From Solidesulfovibrio carbinoliphilus subsp. oakridgensis (GTDB lineage Bacteria > Desulfobacterota > Desulfovibrionia > Desulfovibrionales > Desulfovibrionaceae), in contig NZ_CM001368.1 of assembly GCF_000177215.2 (NCBI RefSeq), positions 3,727,625 to 3,791,624 on the forward strand: 64,000 bases of DNA, in the 5' to 3' direction. Made by a program: the position numbers and the translations under genes. Shown piece by piece: positions 55,519 through 63,873 of this stretch (the stretch's first letter is position 1; the number at the start of each line of letters is the position of its first letter). The notes beneath the pieces were generated by a model. It searched no databases, was not told the origin of the DNA, and saw only the letters and a list, made by a program, of their open reading frames with translations.

Positions 55519-55712
55519 TCCGTGGCCGCCCTGCTGTCGGAAATGACGGCGGGGGTTACGCGGAAGAACCTGCCGGCGGTCTGCCGGTTTCTTTTTTTAA
55601 GCCCCCGCCGTGTCAAACCTTCCGCCCTGTGGGTTCCGGCCGGAGGCCCGGGCGCGTTCCCCCTGGCCGGATTCGCAGCCGGCGCCGGCCCGGCTGCGCT
55701 CGGAGGCGCGGC

Positions 55713-56219
55713 CTATTCCAGCTTGTTCTGAATAAAGGCGATGGTCTTTTCCGGCAGGGCCTTTGGGGCCCCGCCGCTGCCGAGGTCGGAGAGATCCTCG
55801 GTGATGGTCAGCATGAGGCTCGTGAACCGGGTCTGCTTTTGCAGCCGTTCCCGGGCGTCGGGGCTGTGCCAGGCCTCTTTGAGCAGCTCGGCCGCGTGGT
55901 GGTGGATCATGAGGGCCAGGGGCTTTGGCATGGTGCCGTAGTATTCGAGCATGTTGGCCTTCATCTCGTCGATGCTGGCCAGAAATTCCCCGAACTGCTC
56001 GGTCTGCCGCTCCTCTTCCATTCGGGTGCGGCGGCACTCCTCCTTGAACCGGATGTCCATGAGTTCCAGGCGCTGCCTGAGTTCGGCCTCGGCCACCTGC
56101 TTTTCTTCCTTGAGCCGGTCGAGGTCGGCCTGGTTGGCCTTTTGCCAGTCCGCGGATTCGCTTTTGACGGTATGGATCAGCTTGGAAATGAATTTCCCGA
56201 TGTTTTCCGGAATCGACAT
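55713..56219 (-). CDS. Coiled-coil protein of unknown function
   Basis: 168 residues. Residues about 25-80 are a strongly charged coiled coil (ADLDRLKEEKQVAEAELRQR and EECRRTRMEEERQTEQFGEF); the rest is helical with LALMIHHHAAELLKEAWHSP. No signal or membrane segment. Two bases after the stop of the upstream membrane-anchored gene, so the two form a pair. Function unknown. Confidence 0.7.
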   Translation of the reverse strand: MSIPENIGKFISKLIHTVKSESADWQKANQADLDRLKEEKQVAEAELRQRLELMDIRFKEECRRTRMEEERQTEQFGEFLASIDEMKANMLEYYGTMPKPLALMIHHHAAELLKEAWHSPDARERLQKQTRFTSLMLTITEDLSDLGSGGAPKALPEKTIAFIQNKLE

Positions 56220-56221
56220 GC

Positions 56222-56659
56222 TTACCTCACCTGCTCGAAAAAGAGTTCCATGACCGGGGAAAGCTGCTTTTCCCGAGTGCCCGCGAAAAAGGTGTGCAGG
56301 GCATAGAGTCGGTCAAAGTCGATGGTCGTGACCGCCTTTTCAATGAAGACCGACGTCCGCTGGTGGAGATAGGGCGTCATGTCCGGCTTTTTTTCCTCGA
56401 GTTGGGTCCGCACCAGCTCGGCCAGCTCGCGGATGTTTTTGCGCTGGTGGCGCACGGCCAGCTTCTTGCGCCGGGCCTGGCCCCGGGCCGCGATGTCGTC
56501 CCGGATGCGCCGGTGTTTTTGCAGCTTGCGCTCCAGCCGGGTCTTTTTGCGGGAGAAAAAGAGGAAGCCGAGAAAGCCGAGCAGCAAGGCCGGGGCATAC
56601 AGGGCGACCACGGAAAAAGAGAAAAAGACCAGGGACGTTTCTGCGGGATGTGGAGCCAT
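56222..56659 (-). CDS. Membrane-anchored helical protein of unknown function
   Basis: 145 residues. One N-terminal membrane region (LVFFSFSVVALYAPALLLGF then LGFLFF, about 9-36), then a very basic helical stretch (RKKTRLERKLQKHRRIRDDI) and an acidic helical end. Probably anchored in the inner membrane with a cytoplasmic coiled coil. Paired with the gene that follows at 2-bp distance; the two may form a complex. No family recognised. Confidence 0.7.
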   Translation of the reverse strand: MAPHPAETSLVFFSFSVVALYAPALLLGFLGFLFFSRKKTRLERKLQKHRRIRDDIAARGQARRKKLAVRHQRKNIRELAELVRTQLEEKKPDMTPYLHQRTSVFIEKAVTTIDFDRLYALHTFFAGTREKQLSPVMELFFEQVR

Positions 56660-56929
56660 GGGCGTCAGGCGGCCGGCGGCGTGTCCGGCCCGGGACAGAA
56701 GGTTGGCCGCACCGGCCGGCGGCCCGGGGAGGGGGCGAGGGGGCGGAAGAAGCGGTGCGGGCGCGCGGCGGCGGCAAAAAAACGGGGATGCATCATGCGC
56801 TTGGTGCCGCCGGAGGAAAGGGAAAGGCCGCAGGGGCCGTGTCCCTGTTTCCGTCGGTCATGTCCTGGCTGCTAGTGAAAAGGTCGGGATTCGTCAAGCC
56901 GGGGGGAATTTTTGACAAAAAGCTCAAAC
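56660..56929. other. Intergenic region without a clear gene
   Basis: 270 bp of GC-rich sequence upstream of the minus-strand membrane-protein pair and downstream of the alcohol dehydrogenase gene. It must hold the promoter of the pair; I see no recognisable boxes or ORF with a ribosome site. Confidence 0.4.
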
Positions 56930-56983
56930 ACGGCGGGGTGGGGCCGCCCCCGCCTCCGGAGCGGGAGTGGGGCGGGGGCGGCC
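56930..56983 (-). terminator. Terminator after the alcohol dehydrogenase gene
   Basis: Perfect 13-bp GC stem (56942-56954 with 56971-56983). On the minus strand it lies just past the gene's stop, and a T-rich stretch (CTTTTTGTC, about 56917-56925) follows some 17 bases later. The spacing to the T-run is long, so termination efficiency is uncertain. Confidence 0.55.
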
Positions 56984-56988
56984 GGAGC

Positions 56989-58188
56989 CTACAGGGAGTT
57001 GCGGAAGATGCGCTCCACCACGGCCTCGTCCACGGGAATGGGGGCCAGGGGGAAGAGCATCTTGGACAGGGAGGAGGCCATGGACGTCTTGACCAGGGCC
57101 GGGATGTCGGCCTCGGTGTAGTAGCCGGCCATGGTGGTCGGCTGGCCGACCCCGTGGCACCAGCAGCGCAGCTTCTCCACCACGAAATCCGTCTCGCGCG
57201 GCTCGCCGACCAGGCCCGGGATGATCGGCGCGAAAAGATCCGCCACCACCTCGGGCACGGCCGGGTAGATTTCCTTGACCATGGCCGGCATGAGGATGCC
57301 CAGCCCGTCGCCGTGGGTGACGCCGGCATTGAGCGTGCTCATGGCATGCTCCATGGCGTGGGTGATGTGGAGCAGGCCGAGGTCGAAGCTGATGCCGGCG
57401 ATGGCCGAGGCGTACAGGAGCCAGTAGCGGGCGGTCAGGTTGCCGGGCTCGACGATGGCGGTCGGCAGGTAGGTGGCCACCAGCCGGATGGCGTCGCGGG
57501 CCAGGCCTATGGAGTAGGGCGTGGTGGTGATGGTGGTCGCGGCCTCCAGCGCGTGGTTGACCGCGTCGATGGAGGTGGAAATGGTCTGCTTGCGGGGCAT
57601 GGTGGCGGTCAGGGCCGGATCTTCGATGGTGTAGGTGGCGTAGATGTGGGGCGAATTGATGGCCGGCTTGTCCTCGCCGTCGGACTGGGCCACGGCGAAG
57701 GCGTCGCACTCCGAGCCCGTGCCGTGGGAGGTGTTTATGAGGACCAGCGGCATGGCGCCGGTGATGGCCGCCCCTTTCTCGTAGAAATCCACGGACTTCT
57801 GTCCCGGGTGCTTCATGAGGACCGCCGCCGTCTTGGCTGTGTCCATGGCGCTGCCGCCGCCGATGGCCAGGATGGCCTTGGCGCCGAAGGACTGGCCCAT
57901 GGCCGCGGCTTCCTCGCAGTTGGCATAGGTGGGGTTGGGGCGCACCTTGTCGTAGTGCTCGAAGGCGACGTGTTTTTTGAGCGCCGGTTCCACGGTGCTC
58001 CAGGCGCCGCTGGCCTGGTAGGCGATGGCGTCGGTGACCACCAGGAACCGGTCCGTTCCCGCAGCGGCCATGCCGGCCAGGATGTCGTCGATCTTTTTCA
58101 CGGCGCCGACGCCGAAATAGGTGGTCGGCCGGGTCGGTTGGAGCACAAAGACCTTGTGGATGTCGATCTTCTTTTCCCACTGGGCCAT
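56989..58188 (-). CDS. Iron-containing alcohol dehydrogenase
   Basis: 399 residues, group III Fe-ADH. N-terminal PTTYFGVGAVKKI, NAD site ILAIGGGSAMDTAKTAAVL, SHGTGSECDAFAVAQ, and the metal ligands in STSIDAVNHALEA and LLHITHAMEHAMSTLNAGVT followed by HGDGLGILMP. It oxidises short alcohols or reduces aldehydes with NAD(H); in sulfate reducers this class is often the main ethanol dehydrogenase (established for related species). AAGGAGGGACGTC precedes the ATG. A palindrome lies 12 bp upstream of the start. Confidence 0.95.
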   Translation of the reverse strand: MAQWEKKIDIHKVFVLQPTRPTTYFGVGAVKKIDDILAGMAAAGTDRFLVVTDAIAYQASGAWSTVEPALKKHVAFEHYDKVRPNPTYANCEEAAAMGQSFGAKAILAIGGGSAMDTAKTAAVLMKHPGQKSVDFYEKGAAITGAMPLVLINTSHGTGSECDAFAVAQSDGEDKPAINSPHIYATYTIEDPALTATMPRKQTISTSIDAVNHALEAATTITTTPYSIGLARDAIRLVATYLPTAIVEPGNLTARYWLLYASAIAGISFDLGLLHITHAMEHAMSTLNAGVTHGDGLGILMPAMVKEIYPAVPEVVADLFAPIIPGLVGEPRETDFVVEKLRCWCHGVGQPTTMAGYYTEADIPALVKTSMASSLSKMLFPLAPIPVDEAVVERIFRNSL

Positions 58189-58200
58189 GACGTCCCTCCT

Positions 58201-58219
58201 TGTGTAGCCTTGTTACACA
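58201..58219. promoter_or_regulatory. Inverted repeat upstream of the alcohol dehydrogenase gene
   Basis: TGTGTA-N7-TACACA, 12 bp upstream of the start codon within the presumed leader. A likely operator for a dimeric repressor or activator. It is not a match to the Rex site as I know it, and the regulator is not identified. Confidence 0.45.
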
Positions 58220-58451
58220 GCCAGAGCGCGGCCGAGCCCCTGCGACGCTCGCCGAAGCGGGCCGCGTTGTCCTCCTTCATCGTTATGGTGCAAACAATAG
58301 GTTTGGGAAACGATAGCATCCCGCGCCTGGAACGCAAGGGACATATTGCCACACTATGCGTGCAACAGGCTGTTTGCAGAGGGAAAGAGTCGGGAATGCG
58401 CGGGGAGCTAATTGTCGCGGGGGCTGTGCGAAGAGTTTAAGAAGTATTGTG

Positions 58452-59186
58452 TTATTTAGATTGCTTTTGCTCGCGAAGAAATTCGATATCGACAGCTTTA
58501 AAAACTTTATATAGGGAGGATATCACATTGCGAAGATTTTTAATTTTTTCGTTGGAATCTTTTGCTACAATAAGATTGTCGATGGATTCGTGATACCAAA
58601 ATAGTGCAAGGTGTATATTAAAATGTTCATAGTCTCCCGCAAACTTTTCTGAGAATTTTTTATCCAGCGGATTAGTTTTTAGCCCTTCAATTATTCTATC
58701 AATGTCGTAAATGTCATGCTTGGAAGTGAATATCTCGTTGAAATTCTCTTCTAAATATAAGCACATATCTAGGTTTAGTCCGAGTGTAGGTTTTTTCTGA
58801 TACTTATTCTCAAGCCTGCATTGTGATAAGAAAAAGACGGTAGAAAGGGGGGTAAGGGTTGAAACTATGTGTTGATGGACTAGAAAATAAATTTTGACTT
58901 TATCGTTTCTTTCTTTTCGTTTTAATTCAATAAAACCGAGGCCAAACAAAAAGACGATTACATCAAAACATGTGCTTATTAGGCTAGAAATAATATTAGA
59001 TATTTTGTCATTAGACGATGCAAATAATAGTATGCTTAGAAATAATATGGACAATAATAATAGAACTATTGCTCGGCTGTATAATTTTTCTGGATTGACA
59101 AAGGAGAAACGATTGAGAGTTTGTGAAAAAAAACGTTCAAAAAAATGATCTATGCTCTGGAGAGTTTTTTGAAGTAATTTTCCCAT
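58452..59186 (-). CDS. AT-rich membrane protein of unknown function
   Basis: 244 residues. Two adjacent hydrophobic segments (about 38-57, AIVLLLLSILFLSILLFA, and 68-85, LISTCFDVIVFLFGLGFI) near a basic N-terminus, then a soluble domain of about 150 residues rich in Lys/Asn/Ile (ELKRKERNDKVKIYFLVHQH). Base composition and codon use (many A/T-ending codons, e.g. TTA, ATA, AAA) are completely unlike neighbours, a sign of recent transfer. No family recognised. The architecture (two helices plus a cytoplasmic domain) is common among prophage and defence accessory proteins, but nothing here proves that. Confidence 0.75.
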   Translation of the reverse strand: MGKLLQKTLQSIDHFFERFFSQTLNRFSFVNPEKLYSRAIVLLLLSILFLSILLFASSNDKISNIISSLISTCFDVIVFLFGLGFIELKRKERNDKVKIYFLVHQHIVSTLTPLSTVFFLSQCRLENKYQKKPTLGLNLDMCLYLEENFNEIFTSKHDIYDIDRIIEGLKTNPLDKKFSEKFAGDYEHFNIHLALFWYHESIDNLIVAKDSNEKIKNLRNVISSLYKVFKAVDIEFLREQKQSK

Positions 59187-59246
59187 GTTTTATCAATTGC
59201 GAACTAGATTAAAAAAGAAAGATAATTACAAAAGAGCTTTGAGTTG

Positions 59247-60464
59247 CTAATATTTCCTTAATTCGAAGAGCTTTTTGCTCTGGGTCGAGACGATGTGGAA
59301 GTACTTGTCCTGGGGGATGAAGATGTAGGGCACGTCCTCGGCCCGGCGGAAGAGGAAGTCCGAGAGGATCATGCGGTTGACCGCCTGGTGGCCGATAATC
59401 ATGATGTATTCGGAATTGCCGCTCAGATAGATGGCTTTCTTGACCCCCCGGTAGACCCGGCCGGCCATGGTGGCGTAGCCCTCGCCGCCGGGATAGACGA
59501 AGTTGTACTTGTTGCGCGACCGGGCCGCGAACAGTTCCGGCCGGGTCCGCTCGATATCCGCGTAGGACAGGCCCTCGCACTCGCCGACGTTTATCTCGTC
59601 GAACTCCGAAAAGGCGTGGTGGATGGTCTGGCCCCGACGCGTTTCCAGGAGCGGCTCGGCCATCTCCAGGGTGCGCCGCAGCGTGCTCGTGAAGATGTAG
59701 GGGAGCGGGGTGCCGATGAAACGCCGGGACAGGGCCCAGGCCTGGTTGCGTCCCTTGTCCGTCAGGCCCGAATCCCCGCCGATCCGGTCGCGCACGTTGT
59801 AGACGCTTTCGGCGTGGCGCACGAGAAAGAGGTTTTTGATCCAGTCCGACATGAGCAGGTCGCGGACCCGGCCGTAATAGGGCAACTCCGCCGAGACCCG
59901 CTCGGCCAGGATGCGGTTGTTGAGGGTGTCCAGGCGCACCAGGTCGCGGACCTCGTCCGGGGGCTCGTAGATGTGGCGGTAGTAGCCGATGCGGGTGACG
60001 AAGCTTTCCTTGGCCTCGGCCTCGGTCAGGTGGGCGAATTCCGGCAGCTTGGCCTTGCGGGCCACGGACAGGGCGAGGAGCTCCGGGTCGTCGTTTATGC
60101 ACTCGACAAAGAGGAGCGGGTGGTTCGGCAGGTGCCGGCGCAACGTCTCCCGCCGCTTGCGGGAGACGTTGGTGGCGTCGAGGATGGCGACCTGCCCTTC
60201 GGCCGAGAGAAAGGCCTTGGCCTCGGCGAAGTTGACGGCCGCGATCCGCTCCCGGAGCCCGACGGCCTGGCTGTTGTCCGGGTCGTAGAAGCCGGAATGG
60301 GACGTGTTGCCCGGGACCATGCGGCGGCGCACGTCGCCGTTGTTGAAGATGCCGACCCGGATGTCGTCTTTTTCCAGGTTTTCCTTGATCTTGGCCGCGA
60401 TGGTGGACTTGCCCATGGCCGGCAGCCCCACCATGGCGATGTAGAGCTTGGCCGGCCGCGCCAT
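59247..60464 (-). CDS. PFK-2/FBPase-2-like kinase-phosphatase
   Basis: 405 residues. N-terminal kinase domain with P-loop MVGLPAMGKST (11-21), VGIFNNGDVRRRMVPG, LDATNVSRKRRETL and IGYYRHIYEPPDEV. C-terminal histidine phosphatase domain with H217 (FLVRHAESVYN), FDEINVGECEGLSYADIE and the second His359 (IIGHQAVNRM). This is the domain order and spacing of eukaryotic 6-phosphofructo-2-kinase/fructose-2,6-bisphosphatase. Whether the bacterial enzyme makes fructose 2,6-bisphosphate or another phosphate ester is unknown. The ATG shares one base with the TAA of the U32 gene (TAATG). An AT-rich foreign gene follows. Confidence 0.88.
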   Translation of the reverse strand: MARPAKLYIAMVGLPAMGKSTIAAKIKENLEKDDIRVGIFNNGDVRRRMVPGNTSHSGFYDPDNSQAVGLRERIAAVNFAEAKAFLSAEGQVAILDATNVSRKRRETLRRHLPNHPLLFVECINDDPELLALSVARKAKLPEFAHLTEAEAKESFVTRIGYYRHIYEPPDEVRDLVRLDTLNNRILAERVSAELPYYGRVRDLLMSDWIKNLFLVRHAESVYNVRDRIGGDSGLTDKGRNQAWALSRRFIGTPLPYIFTSTLRRTLEMAEPLLETRRGQTIHHAFSEFDEINVGECEGLSYADIERTRPELFAARSRNKYNFVYPGGEGYATMAGRVYRGVKKAIYLSGNSEYIMIIGHQAVNRMILSDFLFRRAEDVPYIFIPQDKYFHIVSTQSKKLFELRKY

Positions 60465-62446
60465 TACAGCAACCCGACTTCCCAGTTGAAGTGGCTGGTG
60501 CGGTCCTTTCGGGCCACGTCCCGGGGCAGGGGCTCGCGCATGTCGGCGAAGACCACGTACCCGGCTTTCACCAGCTCGTCCCGGTGCTTGTAGAGGTCCA
60601 CTTCCCAGTTGGCGTAGAGCCAGTAGGTCCGGTCGTACTTGACGGCCCACAGGCCCTCTTCCTTGGGGCTGATGACGGGCAGGCAGGTCTTGACCTCGCC
60701 GGAGAGGACCCGGGACAGCCCGAGGGGCCAGGCGCCCTTGTGCACGAGCCCAAGGGGCAGGGGCGACAGGGCCGGCAGGGAGAGGAGGTCCTCGCCCGAA
60801 AGCTCCGGCGAAACGAAGGATCCGGCAAAGCCGAGCCGGGCCAGCTCGCCGAGGGCCACCTGGTTGGCGATGTTGCAAAAGGGGCCGGCCCAGAAATCCA
60901 CACCCTTGGCCGCCTTGGGGAAAAGGCTCGTCTGCCACGGCGCCCCGAGCACGAACCGCTTGCCGCCGCGCGACACGATGGCCGCGATGAGGCTTACGAA
61001 CTCGCTCTCCTCGTCCGGCCAGATGACCGGCGGCAGCCACCACCACACCGAGGCCGCCCGGCCAAGGGGCAGGTTGTGGGCCCGCTTGGTCGAGACCCAG
61101 ACCCCGAACGGCCCCTTCTCCTTGCGCATGTCCGGATGGCGCCAGACGCTGTAGAAAAGCGGTTCGATGGCCCGGGCGGGCTTGCGGGGTTTGGGCAGCT
61201 TGGCCGTGAATTCCACGGGCTTTGCCTCGCGTTCGGGAATCTTGGCCGCCTCGGCTTCGAGGGGCCGCAGCTTTTCCATGAGCGCCGGCTCGCGCCGGTC
61301 GATCAAAAAGACCGGGGCCCCGGATTCCGGGCGCGGGGCGTCGGTGAAGGTCAGGGTCAGCCGGCCGCTCTTGGGCACGGACCGGGTCACCTTGACCACC
61401 CGGTGGCCGGGCTCGTCCTCGGAGCCGATGCGCAGGAGATCCCCCGGCAAAAGGGCCACCCGGGCCGACAGGTTCCACTGGCCGCTTTTGATGCCGCGGG
61501 TGATCTTGCCGGCCGGCAGGCCCGAACCCGTGCGCTCCTTGGTGTCCACCGGATTTTTGGGGCGCTGGGGCAGGAAGTTGTAGTTGGTGACGGCCCGGCC
61601 AAGGGCCTGCTCCAGGTAGCTGGTGGCCATCTTCTTGGCCGAGGCGTCGTCCGGGGCGTCGCGCAAGAGCTTGTAGGCGGCCACGGTGTGGTAGACGTAG
61701 TGGGGGCCTTTCTTTCTGCCCTCGATCTTCCAGGCCGTGATCTGCGGGATGGTGAGCAAGGCCTTGGTCAGGACATCGAGGCTCAGGTCCTGGCAGGAGA
61801 AATACCGGCCCTTCTGGCCCCGGTGCTCGTAGACCCGGCGGCAGGGCTGGACGCACCGGCCGCGAAGGCCGGATTTGCCGCCAAGGAAACTGCTCCAGTA
61901 GCAGCGGCCCGACACGTTGTAGCAGAGGGCCCCGTGGACAAAGGCCTCGAGAGACAGGCCTTCCGGCGCGGCCTCGGCCATCTCGCGCATCTCGTCGATG
62001 GACAGTTCGCGCGGCAGGACCACCCGGGAAACGGACAGGGACGGCATCATGGAAAGGCCGGTCGGGCTCGACACGTTGGCCAGGGTCGAGAGGTGCAGCT
62101 CGCCCTTGAACCCGGCCTGCCGGGCGATGGCGGCCACGCCGAGGTCCTGGACGATGAGCGCGTCCGGACCCACGTCCTCGGCCAGGCGCAGGACCAGCCG
62201 GCCGGCCTTGTCGGCCTCGTCGGGCTTTAAAAGCGTGTTGATGGCGACATAGGTGCGCACGTTCCTGGCCCGGGCCACGGCGGCCAGGGCGGCCAGCTCC
62301 GAAATGGAGAAGTTGCGGGCCAGCATGCGGGCGGAAAAATGTTTGAGCCCGGCGTAGACGGCGTCCGCGCCGGCGGCCACGGCCGCCATAAAGGAATAAG
62401 GGTCGCCCGCGGGGGCTAAAATCTCAGGCTTTTTCGCCTCGGTCAT
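60464..62446 (-). CDS. Peptidase U32 family protein
   Basis: 660 residues. N-terminal EILAPAGDPYSFMAAVAAGA followed by DAVYAGLKHFSARMLARNFS, LIVQDLGVAAIARQ, and the U32 signature SLEAFVHGALCYNVSGRCYW, with GLRGRCVQPCRRVYE holding further Cys. The Cys set fits an iron-sulfur cluster as in RlhA/YegQ relatives, which modify tRNA or rRNA rather than cut collagen. The long C-terminal part (about 330-660) differs from YegQ. The ATG at 62446 is preceded by AAGAGAATCCCT. Coupled to the PFK-2-like gene downstream. Confidence 0.88.
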   Translation of the reverse strand: MTEAKKPEILAPAGDPYSFMAAVAAGADAVYAGLKHFSARMLARNFSISELAALAAVARARNVRTYVAINTLLKPDEADKAGRLVLRLAEDVGPDALIVQDLGVAAIARQAGFKGELHLSTLANVSSPTGLSMMPSLSVSRVVLPRELSIDEMREMAEAAPEGLSLEAFVHGALCYNVSGRCYWSSFLGGKSGLRGRCVQPCRRVYEHRGQKGRYFSCQDLSLDVLTKALLTIPQITAWKIEGRKKGPHYVYHTVAAYKLLRDAPDDASAKKMATSYLEQALGRAVTNYNFLPQRPKNPVDTKERTGSGLPAGKITRGIKSGQWNLSARVALLPGDLLRIGSEDEPGHRVVKVTRSVPKSGRLTLTFTDAPRPESGAPVFLIDRREPALMEKLRPLEAEAAKIPEREAKPVEFTAKLPKPRKPARAIEPLFYSVWRHPDMRKEKGPFGVWVSTKRAHNLPLGRAASVWWWLPPVIWPDEESEFVSLIAAIVSRGGKRFVLGAPWQTSLFPKAAKGVDFWAGPFCNIANQVALGELARLGFAGSFVSPELSGEDLLSLPALSPLPLGLVHKGAWPLGLSRVLSGEVKTCLPVISPKEEGLWAVKYDRTYWLYANWEVDLYKHRDELVKAGYVVFADMREPLPRDVARKDRTSHFNWEVGLL

Positions 62447-62688
62447 AGGGATTCTCTTTTGAAGGGATTGTCGGGCGAATCGCCGCGAGGCAGTAGGATA
62501 GGACAGAACGCCCCGGGAGGGAACCTTTTTTCCGTTCCTTTTCCGACAAGCCTTATCGGGAAACGGCTTCCCCGGCCGCCGGCCCGCCAAGGCCGGCCCA
62601 TTGTGCGGCCCCTTTGCCGTCACCGTATTGCAACGCACCCGCTTTGGTGCCAAGGTCGCGGGATACACTTTTGCCTGGAGGGGTGGCC
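62447..62688. other. Divergent intergenic region between the U32 and aminotransferase genes
   Basis: 242 bp; two promoters pointing outwards are expected. No clear boxes or operator seen. The aminotransferase start is marked by CTGGAGGGG. Confidence 0.35.
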
Positions 62689-63873
62689 GTGAAGCTGGTG
62701 ACCGAGCAGATGGAGCAATACTTGTCGGGCGGGGCCTGGATTCGAAAAATCTTCGAGCAGGGGCTCGAACTCAAAAAACGCTACGGCGAAGAGGCCGTGT
62801 GCGATTTCTCGCTCGGCAACCCCGACCTGCCGCCCCCGGCCGTGGTCGGCGAGTGTCTGGCCGAGCTGGCCGGCCAGGCCGACCGGCCCTTTGCCTTCGG
62901 CTACATGCCCAATCCCGGCTACCCGGCCGTGCGGGCCGCCCTGGCCGAACACCTTTCGGCCGAACAGGGCGTGGCCGTCACCGCCGCCGACCTGCTTCTT
63001 ACTTGCGGCGCGGCCGGCGGCATCAACGTCTTTTTCCGGGCCGTGCTGACGCCCGGCGACGAGGTCGTCTGCCCCAGCCCCTATTTCGTGGAATACGGCT
63101 TTTACGCCGCCAACCATGGGGCCACGCTGGTGCCGGCGCCAACCAGGCCCGATACCTTCGACCTCGACATCGCGGCCCTGGAGGCGGCCATCACCCCCCG
63201 GACCCGGGTGGTCATGATCAACTCGCCCAATAACCCCACGGGCCAGGTCTACGGCCGGGAAACGCTCATGGAATTGGCCGCCATGCTGACGCGCCAAAGC
63301 GCCGGCCGCGACCGGCCCATTTATCTGTTGGCCGACGAGCCTTACCGGTTTCTGGCCTACGACGGGGTGGCCGTGCCGTCGGTCCTGCCGCTCTATCCGT
63401 ATTCCCTGGTCATCGGCTCGTTTTCCAAAAACCTGTCCCTGCCGGGCGAGCGGATCGGCTTCGTGGTGGTCTCGCCGGACATGCCCGGCCGGGAGCGGCT
63501 GGTGGCCGGCATGGTCTTCGCCAACCGCATCATGGGCTTTGTCAACGCCCCGGCCGTGGGGCAGGCCCTGCTCCTTCGCGCCCTTGGCCACGAGGTCGAC
63601 CGCACGGTCTACGAGCGGCGGCGGGCGGCCATGGCCCGGGTGCTGACCGAGGCCGGGTACGAGTTTTTCATGCCGCGCGGGGCGTTTTATTTCTTCCCCA
63701 AGTCCCCGGACCCGGACGAGGTGGCCTTTGTCGAGCGGCTGGCGGCCGAGCGGGTCCTGGCCGTGCCCGGCCGGGGATTCGGCCTGCCGGGCTACTTCCG
63801 GCTGGCCTTTTGCGTGGACGAGGCGGTCATCGACCGGTCCGAACCGGGGTTTGCCCGGGCCATCGCCGGCTGA
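62689..63873 (+). CDS. Class I/II aminotransferase
   Basis: 394 residues, PLP fold type I. DFSLGNPDLPPPAVV, LTCGAAGGINVFFRAVLTPG, VVMINSPNNPTGQVYGRETL, LLADEPYRFLAYDG and the PLP lysine in SFSKNLSLPGERIGF; the C-terminus has the substrate Arg region LPGYFRLAFCVDE. It belongs to the aspartate aminotransferase superfamily; the substrate (Asp, Ala or another amino acid) cannot be told. The GTG at 62689 is preceded by GGAGG at good spacing. Confidence 0.92.
   Translation: MKLVTEQMEQYLSGGAWIRKIFEQGLELKKRYGEEAVCDFSLGNPDLPPPAVVGECLAELAGQADRPFAFGYMPNPGYPAVRAALAEHLSAEQGVAVTAADLLLTCGAAGGINVFFRAVLTPGDEVVCPSPYFVEYGFYAANHGATLVPAPTRPDTFDLDIAALEAAITPRTRVVMINSPNNPTGQVYGRETLMELAAMLTRQSAGRDRPIYLLADEPYRFLAYDGVAVPSVLPLYPYSLVIGSFSKNLSLPGERIGFVVVSPDMPGRERLVAGMVFANRIMGFVNAPAVGQALLLRALGHEVDRTVYERRRAAMARVLTEAGYEFFMPRGAFYFFPKSPDPDEVAFVERLAAERVLAVPGRGFGLPGYFRLAFCVDEAVIDRSEPGFARAIAG

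Noticed and set aside
60465-61856. Upstream extension of the PFK-2-like frame by 464 codons
   Set aside because: It overlaps the U32 gene in another frame and has no motif; the ATG at 60464 directly precedes the P-loop.
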